A model generated the notes under the pieces. The model did no database searches and was not told the DNA's origin. It saw only the letters and a list, made by a program, of their open reading frames with translations. Positions 7,457 to 13,667 of a DNA stretch of 21,929 nt are shown in pieces. Origin of the DNA: Akkermansiaceae bacterium (lineage in GTDB: Bacteria > Verrucomicrobiota > Verrucomicrobiia > Verrucomicrobiales > Akkermansiaceae); assembly GCA_024233135.1 (NCBI GenBank), contig JACKPZ010000042.1, positions 1 through 21,929 on the forward strand. The letters are read 5' to 3'. Both the position numbers and the translations under genes were made by a program. How positions within the stretch are numbered: the first letter of the stretch is position 1; every line of letters starts with the position of its first letter.

Positions 7457-8071
7457 ATGGCCAAGAAGACCAACCTCAAAGCAGCACCGCGCGCCCGCAC
7501 CGGCTCCGGCCTCCTCAAGCAAATGCGCCGCGAAGGCTGGCTGCCCTCCGTGATCTACGGACGCGGCACCGAAAACGTGAACCTCAAGGTGGACGCCAAG
7601 ACCTTCGCCGAGGTCATCGCCCACAGCAGTTCCGAGAACATCGTCGTCAACCTTGAGATCGAGGGCGAGGGCACCCGCCTCGCGTTCCTCCAGGCCATCC
7701 AGCACGATCCGCTTACCGGCGGCGCCCTGCATGCCGATTTCCTCGCGATCGATGACAAGACCGCCATCACCGCGCACGTTCCGGCCCACCTCGTGGGCGA
7801 CGCTCCCGGCGTCAAGGCCGGCGGCGTGATCGAGCAGTATCTCCACTCCATCGAAGTGACCTGCCTTCCCGGCGACCTTCCGGAAGCCATCGACATCGAC
7901 GTCAGCGGCCTCCAGCTCGGCGACTCGCTCCACATGGGCGAAGTCAAGTATCCCAAGGGTGTCACCCCGACCCAAGGTGAGGAAGTGGTGATCGTCCACA
8001 TCGGCCGCGCCGGTTCCGGTGCCGAGGCCGCCGAAGCTGCGGAAGCCGCCGAGGCCGCACCAAGCGCCTGA
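7457..8071 (+). CDS. rplY: Large-subunit ribosomal protein bL25 (TL5/Ctc form)
   Basis: A 204-residue long form of bL25, which binds 5S rRNA in the large ribosomal subunit; long forms are also called TL5 or general stress protein Ctc. The N-terminal 5S-binding domain (about 1-90) carries LKQMRREGWLPSVIYGRG and, later, FLQAIQHDPLTGGALHADF. The C-terminal TL5 domain holds HVPAHLVGDAPGVKAGGV and DIDVSGLQLGDSLHMGEV. The tail is a low-complexity Ala/Glu run (GAEAAEAAEAAEAAPSA), common in long bL25 proteins. ATG 7457 is chosen for the N-terminal MAKKTNLKA; 54 bp of upstream in-frame sequence has no family likeness. Followed by a strong terminator and then pth, the usual bL25-Pth neighbourhood. Confidence 0.95.
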   Translation: MAKKTNLKAAPRARTGSGLLKQMRREGWLPSVIYGRGTENVNLKVDAKTFAEVIAHSSSENIVVNLEIEGEGTRLAFLQAIQHDPLTGGALHADFLAIDDKTAITAHVPAHLVGDAPGVKAGGVIEQYLHSIEVTCLPGDLPEAIDIDVSGLQLGDSLHMGEVKYPKGVTPTQGEEVVIVHIGRAGSGAEAAEAAEAAEAAPSA

Positions 8072-8099
8072 TCCGCGGCAACCGTTTCCGCTCTTTCCG

Positions 8100-8134
8100 A
8101 CGCCCGGGCCGTTTCCACGGACCCGGGCGTTTTT
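8100..8134 (+). terminator. Rho-independent terminator after rplY
   Basis: ACGCCCGGG (8100-8108) pairs with CCCGGGCGT (8122-8130); an inner CCG/CGG pair closes a short loop, and a run of T continues to 8134. It lies 28 bp after the rplY stop codon and is textbook in form, so pth probably has its own promoter or depends on read-through. Confidence 0.88.
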
Positions 8135-8204
8135 GCGAGAAGAACCCGCGACCCGGAGCAGGAGCGACATTCAGACCTTTCGACTTTCAGACTCTTCCCC
8201 ACTC

Positions 8205-8816
8205 ATGCCCTTCCGCATCATCGTCGGTCTCGGGAACCCCGGGCGCCAGTATGAGGAAACCCGCCACAACGTCGGGTTCATGGTGCTCGACCGCCTCGCG
8301 TCGGCCGCGGGCGCTCCGTTCCAATCGATGCCGAAATGGCAGAGCCATCTGGCGAAGCTCCCGGACGGCACGGTGCTTCTCAAACCGCAAACCTTCATGA
8401 ACCTAAGCGGGCGGGCGATCCGGCAGGTGATGTCGTTTCACAAGTGGGAACCGGACTCGATGCTGGTGATCTACGACGACGCGGCGCTGCCGCTCGGTTC
8501 GCTGCGTTTCCGCGAGAAAGGGACCGCCGGCGGCCACAACGGCATCAAGTCGATCATCGAGCATCTCGGCACCCAGGAGTTTCCGCGGCTCAAGGTGGGC
8601 ATCGGCGCCAGCGGGCCCGGAAGCATGGTCGGACACGTTCTCGGACGCTTTTCCCCGGACGAGCGGGAGAGCCTCGAAAACACACTTGCCACCGCTCTCG
8701 AAGCCGTGCAGCTTGCGCGTTCCCAAGGAGTCGCCACCGCGGCGAACCGCTTCAACACACGTTCCAATCCAGCACCATCCGATGAGTCGCACATACCAAG
8801 GCCTGATCGTCCTTAA
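8205..8816 (+). CDS. pth: Peptidyl-tRNA hydrolase
   Basis: A 203-residue Pth that releases tRNA from peptidyl-tRNAs that drop off ribosomes. Expected active-site residues are present: Asn11 in VGLGNPG, His21 in ETRHNVGF, Asn66 in QTFMNLSG, Asp91 in IYDDAALP (replacing the more usual HDE-type motif) and Asn112 in GGHNGIKSI; LKVGIG follows at about 129-134. ATG 8205 gives the standard MPFRIIVGLGNPG start. The C-terminal tail runs past the fold by roughly 15 residues and overlaps the start of rpsF by 35 nt (8782-8816) in another frame, suggesting translational coupling. The 40 bp before the start are rich in TTTCAGAC-like words. Confidence 0.96.
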   Translation: MPFRIIVGLGNPGRQYEETRHNVGFMVLDRLASAAGAPFQSMPKWQSHLAKLPDGTVLLKPQTFMNLSGRAIRQVMSFHKWEPDSMLVIYDDAALPLGSLRFREKGTAGGHNGIKSIIEHLGTQEFPRLKVGIGASGPGSMVGHVLGRFSPDERESLENTLATALEAVQLARSQGVATAANRFNTRSNPAPSDESHIPRPDRP

Positions 8817-9069
8817 CACCAAATCGCTCGACGGCACCATCGACGATCTCGTCAGCGCCGTCGCCAAGGAGATCGAAGGCGAAGGCGCCAAGATCGCCAA
8901 GATCGAGCAACTCGGCCGCCGCCAGTTCGCCTATCCGTCCAACCACCTCGAGTCCGGCCACTACGTGAGCTACCAGCTCGAAGGCGATTCGGACGTCGTC
9001 ACGAAAGTCCAGGACCGCCTGCGTCTGAACGAAAACGTTCACATGCAGCACTACCAGCGCCTTTCCTGA
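8782..9069 (+). CDS. rpsF: Small-subunit ribosomal protein bS6
   Basis: A 95-residue bS6, an early-binding protein of the 30S platform that pairs with bS18. Family features: SRTYQGLIVLNTKSLD at the N-terminus, the Lys/Glu-rich helix, the conserved block QLGRRQFAYPSNHLESGHYV (45-64) and a C-terminal RLRLNENVHMQHYQRL. Length is normal. The start lies inside pth (35-nt overlap), so the two are probably one transcript. bS18 (rpsR) and bL9 (rplI), often next to rpsF, are not in the window; ssb follows after 69 bp. Confidence 0.95.
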   Translation: MSRTYQGLIVLNTKSLDGTIDDLVSAVAKEIEGEGAKIAKIEQLGRRQFAYPSNHLESGHYVSYQLEGDSDVVTKVQDRLRLNENVHMQHYQRLS

Positions 9070-9078
9070 GACGGATTT

Positions 9079-9092
9079 TGTTCGTAAGAACA
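9079..9092. promoter_or_regulatory. LexA-binding site upstream of ssb
   Basis: The 14-bp perfect palindrome TGTTCGTAAGAACA matches the consensus TGTTC-N4-GAACA that I recall being described for Verrucomicrobia LexA. It ends 46 bp before the ssb start codon, a suitable operator position. It predicts that ssb is induced by DNA damage separately from upstream rpsF. I found no second exact copy in the window. Confidence 0.8.
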
Positions 9093-9094
9093 GT

Positions 9095-9115
9095 TTCTCC
9101 TTGAAACAAGGAGAA
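9095..9115 (+). promoter_or_regulatory. RNA hairpin in rpsF-ssb spacer
   Basis: TTCTCCTT (9095-9102) pairs perfectly with AAGGAGAA (9108-9115) around the loop GAAAC. It begins 2 bp after the LexA site. There is no T-run, so it is unlikely to terminate; it may influence ssb translation or stabilise a processed mRNA end. The AAGGAG in the right arm resembles a Shine-Dalgarno sequence but lies 26 bp from ATG 9139, too far to serve ssb. Confidence 0.5.
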
Positions 9116-9138
9116 GCCCACCCACACTTCCCACCGCT

Positions 9139-9609
9139 ATGGCCAGCCTCAACAAAGTCTTGATCATGGGCAACCTCACCCGGGACCCCGAACTGCGGTA
9201 CACGCCCAAGGGCACCGCCGTCGCGGACATCGGCCTTGCGGTGAACCGCCGCGTCTCCGACGGCAACGGCAACTGGTCCGATGAAACCACCTTCATCGAC
9301 GTGACCCTGTGGGGCCGCCAGGCGGAACTCGCCCAGCAGTATCTCACCAAGGGCCGCGGCTGCTTTGTCGAAGGCCGCCTCCAGCTCGACACCTGGGACG
9401 ACCGCGAGACCGGCAAGAAGCGCTCCAAGCTCAAGGTGGTGGGTGAAAACCTGCAGTTCCTCCCCGACGGCCGCGGCAGCAGCGGCGGAGGTGGTGGTGG
9501 CGGCGGCGCCCCGTCCGGCCAGCAGCCGCAGCGCTCGCAGGGAACTCCGCAAGGAGCCTCCGCAGCGCCCCCGGACGACTACCAGGAAGAGGACGACATT
9601 CCGTTCTGA
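9139..9609 (+). CDS. ssb: Single-stranded DNA-binding protein
   Basis: A 156-residue SSB that coats single-stranded DNA in replication, recombination and repair. The N-terminal OB fold (1-108) has ASLNKVLIMGNLTRDPELRY and FIDVTLWGRQAELAQQYL typical of bacterial SSB. A flexible linker follows with eight consecutive Gly (113-130 region) and Gln/Ser/Pro-rich sequence. The C-terminal tip is EEDDIPF, the acidic peptide that recruits partner proteins, so the gene is complete. ATG 9139 is the only start compatible with the family. The upstream LexA box predicts SOS control in addition to transcription from the pth-rpsF side. Confidence 0.97.
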   Translation: MASLNKVLIMGNLTRDPELRYTPKGTAVADIGLAVNRRVSDGNGNWSDETTFIDVTLWGRQAELAQQYLTKGRGCFVEGRLQLDTWDDRETGKKRSKLKVVGENLQFLPDGRGSSGGGGGGGGAPSGQQPQRSQGTPQGASAAPPDDYQEEDDIPF

Positions 9610-9636
9610 GGAAGGGAGCAGCGAGACGCGAGACGC

Positions 9637-9660
9637 GAGCAGAGCGCTTGAGCTCTGCTC
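9637..9660. terminator. Hairpin after ssb, possible terminator
   Basis: GAGCAGAGC (9637-9645) pairs with GCTCTGCTC (9652-9660) around GCTTGA, 28 bp after the ssb stop. It is preceded by two copies of GAGACGC. No T-run follows, so termination is possible but not proven; it could equally protect the mRNA 3' end. Confidence 0.5.
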
Positions 9661-9714
9661 CGCCCATCTCAAGCTGCCCTCATTGTCCCTTTCTTCTCTT
9701 TGCCTGCGAAAACC

Positions 9715-10128
9715 ATGAATTCCGACTCGTTTCGTTTTGAAGACATGGAAATTTGGATTCGCGCCGTCGATCTTTCGATGCCGGTTTTCGACATCGCAGA
9801 CAATTTGGAAGAACGGAAACGATACCGCTTCAGCGAGCAGCTTCGGGGTGCGATGCTAAGCGTGACCAACAACATGGCGGAAGGCTCTGGAAGTGATTCC
9901 GACAAGGATTTCGCCCATTTTCTCAATATCGCACGGCGCTCGATCTTCGAGGTCGCCAACATGCTCATTGTGTTTCACCGGAGAAGGTTGATTCCGGATC
10001 GTCCGGTGGAGATCTTGAGGGAACTTGTGGAACTCAGCAAAATGTCGCTCGCCTTCCGCAGGACCCTTCTTGCCGGCTGCGGCAGCGAAGGTCCGGAACG
10101 CCGTCCGGGCATCAGGAAAAGCGGTTGA
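9715..10128 (+). CDS. Four-helix-bundle protein, S23/IVS type
   Basis: A 137-residue protein of the four-helix-bundle family first noted as ORFs within 23S rRNA intervening sequences and also common as free-standing genes. Matching blocks are FEDMEIWIRAVDLS near the N-terminus, YRFSEQLRGAMLSVTNNMAEGSG (central, with NxAEG), FAHFLNIARRSIFEVANML, and a last helix EILRELVELSKMSLAFRRTL. The C-terminus (GSEGPERRPGIRKSG) is basic and disordered. ATG 9715 is chosen over TTG 9700. Function is unknown; members form small oligomers. It stands where rpsR or rplI often follows ssb, and the tandem repeat begins 18 bp after its stop, so this may be an inserted segment. Confidence 0.85.
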   Translation: MNSDSFRFEDMEIWIRAVDLSMPVFDIADNLEERKRYRFSEQLRGAMLSVTNNMAEGSGSDSDKDFAHFLNIARRSIFEVANMLIVFHRRRLIPDRPVEILRELVELSKMSLAFRRTLLAGCGSEGPERRPGIRKSG

Positions 10129-10146
10129 GCATCGCATCCGCATTCC

Positions 10147-10272
10147 TCTCGCTTCTCCCCTCTCGCTTCTCCCCTCTCGCTTCTCCCCTCTCGCTTCTCC
10201 CCTCTCGCTTCTCCCCTCTCGCTTCTCCCCTCTCGCTTCTCCCCTCTCGCTTCTCCCCTCTCGCTTCTCCCC
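10147..10272. repeat. Nine perfect tandem copies of a 14-bp polypyrimidine unit
   Basis: The unit TCTCGCTTCTCCCC repeats nine times without change (units start at 10147, 10161, 10175 and so on to 10259); degenerate remnants follow to about 10290. One strand is pyrimidine except for a single G per unit. The unit length is not a multiple of three and neither strand of the unit contains a stop codon, which makes spurious long reading frames here. It fills the gap between the four-helix gene and the exonuclease gene. Perfect identity suggests recent slippage expansion; copy number should vary between strains. Confidence 0.95.
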
Positions 10273-10313
10273 TCTCCTTGCTTCCCGCTTGCCGGCCTCC
10301 GGTTTCGCACGCA

Positions 10314-12050
10314 GTGTCGCGGCGAGTGATTGAAGTCCGGTTCCAACGAGGCGTTCACCTGCCGGAACTCGACCTGTGGTTGGATCCATGGGAGGCGAAA
10401 CCCCACGCCTTCGTGTCGCATGCGCATGCGGATCACTTCGCCCGGCACGAGTCGGTCCTCTGTTCGGATGTGACCTCGGTGCTTCTTCGTCGCCGGTACA
10501 ACCTCGCCGAGGGCAGGATCGATGCCCATGCGTTTCATGTCCCGATCCTCCGCGACGGCTTCCGGCTGCGTCTGCTTCCCGCGGGCCACATCTCCGGGTC
10601 CGCCATGCTGCACGTCACCCGAAGTTCGGACAACGCGAGCCTGCTCTACACCGGCGACTTCAAGACGCGCCGCAGCCGCACGGCCGAGCCGGTGGTGTTT
10701 CTCGCGGCGGACACGCTGATCCTCGAAACCACCTTCGGCCTGCCGGTCTATCAGTTTCCGAGCGCGATGGAGGCGGAGGCGGGACTCGTCCGCTTCGTCC
10801 AGGACACGCTCGCCGATGGCGAAACGCCCGTCCTGCTCGCGTATTCGCTGGGCAAGGCGCAGGAACTTGTCGCCCTGCTCGCCGAGCAGGAGATCCCCAC
10901 GGTCCAGCATCCGGCGGTGGCGGAGATGACCCGCGCGTGCATCGAGGCGGGTGTCGAAGGGCTGCCGGAACCGGTCGAGTTCGACGGACACATGCCGGAG
11001 GGGCACGTGCTCATCACGCCTCCGCACACCACCCGCGGCAAGGCGCTCGCGGGCATCGAATCCAAGCGCACCGCGATGATCTCCGGCTGGTCGATGCAAC
11101 CGGGCGCGCGTTTCCGCTATCGCGCCGGGACGATGATCCCCTTGTCCGACCACGCGGATCATCCGGGGTTGTTAGAGTGCGTGAAACGGGTGCGTCCGCG
11201 GCGGATCCTGACCTTGCACGGCTTCAGCAAGGAGTTCGCAGCGGAACTGCGGGGCCGCGGGCACGACGCATGGTGCGCGTCCGGCGGTGACCAACTCGAC
11301 CTGCCGATCGCCGGCGGCACGCTGCAGCAAGGCGGCGCCGCTCGCGCACCCCGCCACCAGCGGGTGCTCTCGCAACTCGCGGATTTCACCGATCTCTGCC
11401 GCCTCGTGGCGGAAACCGGAAGCCAACGCGCGAAATGCGAGTTTCTGCGTTCGCACCTCATCACGCTGGAGGACGACGAGGATCTCGCCATCACCGCGCG
11501 CCTGCTGGCGGGCGACGGAGGGGCCCCCTTGCAAGCCCTCACGTTGCGCCATGCCCTCGCCGAGCTCCCCGGTGTTTCGCGGGGGAAAATCCGCACCGTG
11601 CACGCCGGCCTCAAGGATTGGCTGCTCAGCACGCGGCAGATTCTGGAGGAATGCCCGCTGCGGCCCGAGGCGATGAGCCTGAAGGACACCCGCGAATTTC
11701 TCGAAGAGTTCGACGCCGCGGGCCCCTCGCTCGAGCGCGTCCGCATGCTCGCCGCACGATGGCTTCACCTCCACCCGGCGGAGGGCGAAACACTGGCCAA
11801 GTTGTTGTTCCGCGACCTGCGGCTGGGACTCGATACCGAGCTCATCGACTCCGCCATCGCCACCGCCTTCGACGCGGATGCCGGCGCGGTGCGCAAGGCG
11901 CGCTCGCGCTGCAAGGACATCGGGCATGCCGCGGTGCTCGCACGCCACGGTGACCTCGACTCGGCCGAAGCACCGGAGCCTTCCCAGGACTCCGGAACTC
12001 CTACGGCGAAACCCGCCACCGGTTGGCTGCCGCTCGACTCCTCGGACTAA
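10314..12050 (+). CDS. MBL-fold DNA exonuclease fused to a DNA ligase N-terminal (DNA-binding) domain
   Basis: This 578-residue protein has two parts. Residues 1-345 match the ligase-associated exonuclease / RNA 3'-processing-factor branch of the metallo-beta-lactamase/beta-CASP fold: VSHAHADHFARH (metal ligands His36, His38, Asp40, His41), His91 in AGHISGSAML, Asp115 in YTGDFKTRRS, ISGWSMQPGARFRYR, SDHADHPGLLE and His302 in LTLHGFSKEFA. Residues 357-545 resemble the alpha-helical DNA-binding domain of ATP-dependent DNA ligases: FTDLCRLVAETGSQRAKCEFL, DLAITARLLAG, KLLFRDLRLGLDTELIDSAI, then a disordered tail. No adenylation domain (no KxDG motif) follows. Start is GTG 10314 or 10326 because family members begin near IEVRFQRG; an open extension upstream is repeat DNA. 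Likely role: end processing in DNA repair with an ATP-dependent ligase encoded elsewhere. Confidence 0.87.
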   Translation: MSRRVIEVRFQRGVHLPELDLWLDPWEAKPHAFVSHAHADHFARHESVLCSDVTSVLLRRRYNLAEGRIDAHAFHVPILRDGFRLRLLPAGHISGSAMLHVTRSSDNASLLYTGDFKTRRSRTAEPVVFLAADTLILETTFGLPVYQFPSAMEAEAGLVRFVQDTLADGETPVLLAYSLGKAQELVALLAEQEIPTVQHPAVAEMTRACIEAGVEGLPEPVEFDGHMPEGHVLITPPHTTRGKALAGIESKRTAMISGWSMQPGARFRYRAGTMIPLSDHADHPGLLECVKRVRPRRILTLHGFSKEFAAELRGRGHDAWCASGGDQLDLPIAGGTLQQGGAARAPRHQRVLSQLADFTDLCRLVAETGSQRAKCEFLRSHLITLEDDEDLAITARLLAGDGGAPLQALTLRHALAELPGVSRGKIRTVHAGLKDWLLSTRQILEECPLRPEAMSLKDTREFLEEFDAAGPSLERVRMLAARWLHLHPAEGETLAKLLFRDLRLGLDTELIDSAIATAFDADAGAVRKARSRCKDIGHAAVLARHGDLDSAEAPEPSQDSGTPTAKPATGWLPLDSSD

Positions 12051-12084
12051 AACCCGCGCGAACGCCCTCCCGGCCCCACCCGTG

Positions 12085-12120
12085 CAAATCATCCGTGCGG
12101 CCACATCCATCATTTGCGGA
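12085..12120. repeat. Imperfect palindrome, copy 1
   Basis: This block begins CAAATCATCCGTGCGG and ends with ATCATTTGCGG. It aligns without gaps to the block at 12233-12266 with a few mismatches. Its own two arms pair poorly. It lies 35 bp after the exonuclease stop codon. Confidence 0.6.
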
Positions 12121-12232
12121 TCGGCCTTCGTTCTCGCGAGCTCTCTCCCATATCACGGCCGACAGTTTCCCTTCAGTCTTCACCTCACTCTCGGTTCACC
12201 GTTCCATCGGCCCATCCATCCATCGGCCCGCA

Positions 12233-12266
12233 CAAATCATCAGTGCGGCCGCACGGATCATTTGCT
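12233..12266. repeat. Imperfect palindrome, copy 2
   Basis: CAAATCATCAGTGCGG (12233-12248) is followed at once by CCGCACGGATCATTTG (12249-12264). The arms are reverse complements at 14 of 16 positions, centred on the NotI-like GCGGCCGC. It is a direct repeat of the block at 12085. Between the copies, TCCATCGGCCC also occurs twice (in 12204-12230). The whole 295-bp gap (12051-12345) holds these repeats and no credible gene. Confidence 0.65.
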
Positions 12267-12345
12267 AACAAAATTCTCCGGATCCGGCGTGAGCGGTGGA
12301 TGGTGCCGACGGGAAACGCATCGCCTCGGGATGACGAGGGAGCGA

Positions 12346-13656
12346 CTATTTGATGCCGTGCTGCTCGGCGAAGGCGGCGGCGCCTTGTGGATCGTCCTCC
12401 GGCCAGTTCTCGTGGATGCTGCGGAGCACTTCGGTGCGGCGCCATGTGTCGGGAAGTGTCATTGCCCATTGCACGGCCACCTGCGGTTCGTATTCGGCCA
12501 CGGCTTCGGCGTAGGCGGCCACCGCGGCACGTTTGCCGGGACTCTCGGCCTCGGCGGCAAGCCAGTTTCCCGCGGCAAGATAATCCTGCTGCGTCCACTC
12601 GCCCATCATTTCCTGCACCGGTTCCTCGAGGTCGTCGATGTCCAAACGGGATGCGAGCCAGCCGATCCAACGTCCGGTTTCCCCCTCGGCGTCGAAATAT
12701 CCGAGTCCGGTGGCGAACGCGGCGAGTTCCTCCCCGCTGAGACCCGCTTGATCGAGCCAGGCGCTCGACGTTTCGAAGTCCTTCACGTCCATGCTCCGCG
12801 CGAGGGCGGCATATCCTTCGGCACGCACTTCCTCACGATCCGCCGCATCGGTCATGGTGGCGAGGTGCCCGCGCAGGGCGGCGAGCACCGAGTCACGCCC
12901 GGCCGGCGAGTCGGACGCCGCGTTCATGATCGCCTCCACGCCGTCGCTGATATCATCGAATCCCATGCTGCCGAGCATGCGGAAGGCCTCCGCCGGGTCC
13001 TGCTTCGCAACTCCACCGACGAGGCTGCGTTTGACATCGTCCTCCGCCAGTTCCGGCCGGTTCGCGGCGGCGGTCTTGAGCCATGCGGCGGCTCCCTGCG
13101 GATCGCGTTCCGCCCAGCGCTGGACCGAGGCGAGCAAGGCCTGCTCGCCGATCACGCTGTCGCCTAACAAGTCTGCCGAATCCGCGGCGAACCGTGCCGC
13201 CGCCTCCGGCTGGCTGGCGGACATCGTGAGGACGGTGAAACCGATGAGGTTGCGTTTCGTCTCCAGCGAGATCCCCTCCTCCGCCCGGAGGTCTTCGAGC
13301 ACGCTCTTCAACTCCTCCGGTCCGAGCGCGGCCAACCTCGCCAGCAGTTCCTGCCCACGCTGGTTCATCGCGGAATCGAAACGCGACGAATTCCCGCGCG
13401 CTTCCAGATCGTGGGCGAAGCGCAGGAAGTCCCCGCCCGCGGCACGGGCCGCCTTGGTATTTCCGGAGCGCACGCGCTTGGTCACGCGGCTCCGTCCGGA
13501 TCCATCGTCCGCCGGCAGATGGATGCCGCGGCTCTCCGCCATCCGCCGCAGCGATTCCTGACGCTCGCGCACCTCACCGACACGTTTCTGATAGAACAAC
13601 CCCGGCACCAGGCCGGCAGCGAGAACAAGGGCGGTGAGAACCAGCGAAAACTTCAT
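12346..13656 (-). CDS. Membrane-anchored helical-repeat protein A, unknown function
   Basis: A 436-residue protein with an N-terminal signal anchor (FSLVLTALVLAAGLVPGLF), a basic linker (SRVTKRVRSGNTKAARAAGG) and an almost wholly alpha-helical body. Repeats of about 30-40 residues centre on DP(Q/A)GAAAW-like motifs: ERDPQGAAAWLKTAAANRPE, KQDPAEAFRMLGSMG, AAGNWLAAEAESPGKRAAV and the final EDDPQGAAAFAEQHGIK. This resembles the TPR/Sel1-like helical proteins, usually annotated hypothetical, that are abundant in Luteolibacter-type genomes. I use ATG 13656; GTG 13671 would overlap the upstream stop as GTGA and is possible. It lies directly downstream of a gene of the same design, probably in one operon. 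Periplasmic scaffolding is a guess only. Confidence 0.8.
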   Translation of the reverse strand: MKFSLVLTALVLAAGLVPGLFYQKRVGEVRERQESLRRMAESRGIHLPADDGSGRSRVTKRVRSGNTKAARAAGGDFLRFAHDLEARGNSSRFDSAMNQRGQELLARLAALGPEELKSVLEDLRAEEGISLETKRNLIGFTVLTMSASQPEAAARFAADSADLLGDSVIGEQALLASVQRWAERDPQGAAAWLKTAAANRPELAEDDVKRSLVGGVAKQDPAEAFRMLGSMGFDDISDGVEAIMNAASDSPAGRDSVLAALRGHLATMTDAADREEVRAEGYAALARSMDVKDFETSSAWLDQAGLSGEELAAFATGLGYFDAEGETGRWIGWLASRLDIDDLEEPVQEMMGEWTQQDYLAAGNWLAAEAESPGKRAAVAAYAEAVAEYEPQVAVQWAMTLPDTWRRTEVLRSIHENWPEDDPQGAAAFAEQHGIK

Positions 13657-13667
13657 GGATACCGGGT

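Noticed and set aside
6362..8170. Long minus-strand open frame (about 600 codons) opposite prs, rplY and pth
   Set aside because: It lies antisense to three well-recognised genes, has a Gly/Ala/Asp/His/Val-rich composition typical of a high-GC complementary frame, and no domain is visible.
10147..10272. Possible CRISPR array
   Set aside because: Units of 14 bp are directly adjacent with no spacers and no cas genes; it is a simple tandem repeat.
10125..10313. N-terminal extension of the exonuclease through the tandem repeat (SLLPSRFSPLASPL repeats)
   Set aside because: The repeat is open in all frames by composition, family members begin near IEVRFQRG, and the extension overlaps the four-helix gene's stop region. 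GTG 10314 or 10326 is preferred.
9975..11162. Minus-strand frame with a repeated EKREGRSERGEAR-like segment
   Set aside because: The repeated peptide is only the translation of the 14-bp tandem repeat, whose purine strand has no T and so cannot contain stops; the rest is antisense to the exonuclease gene.
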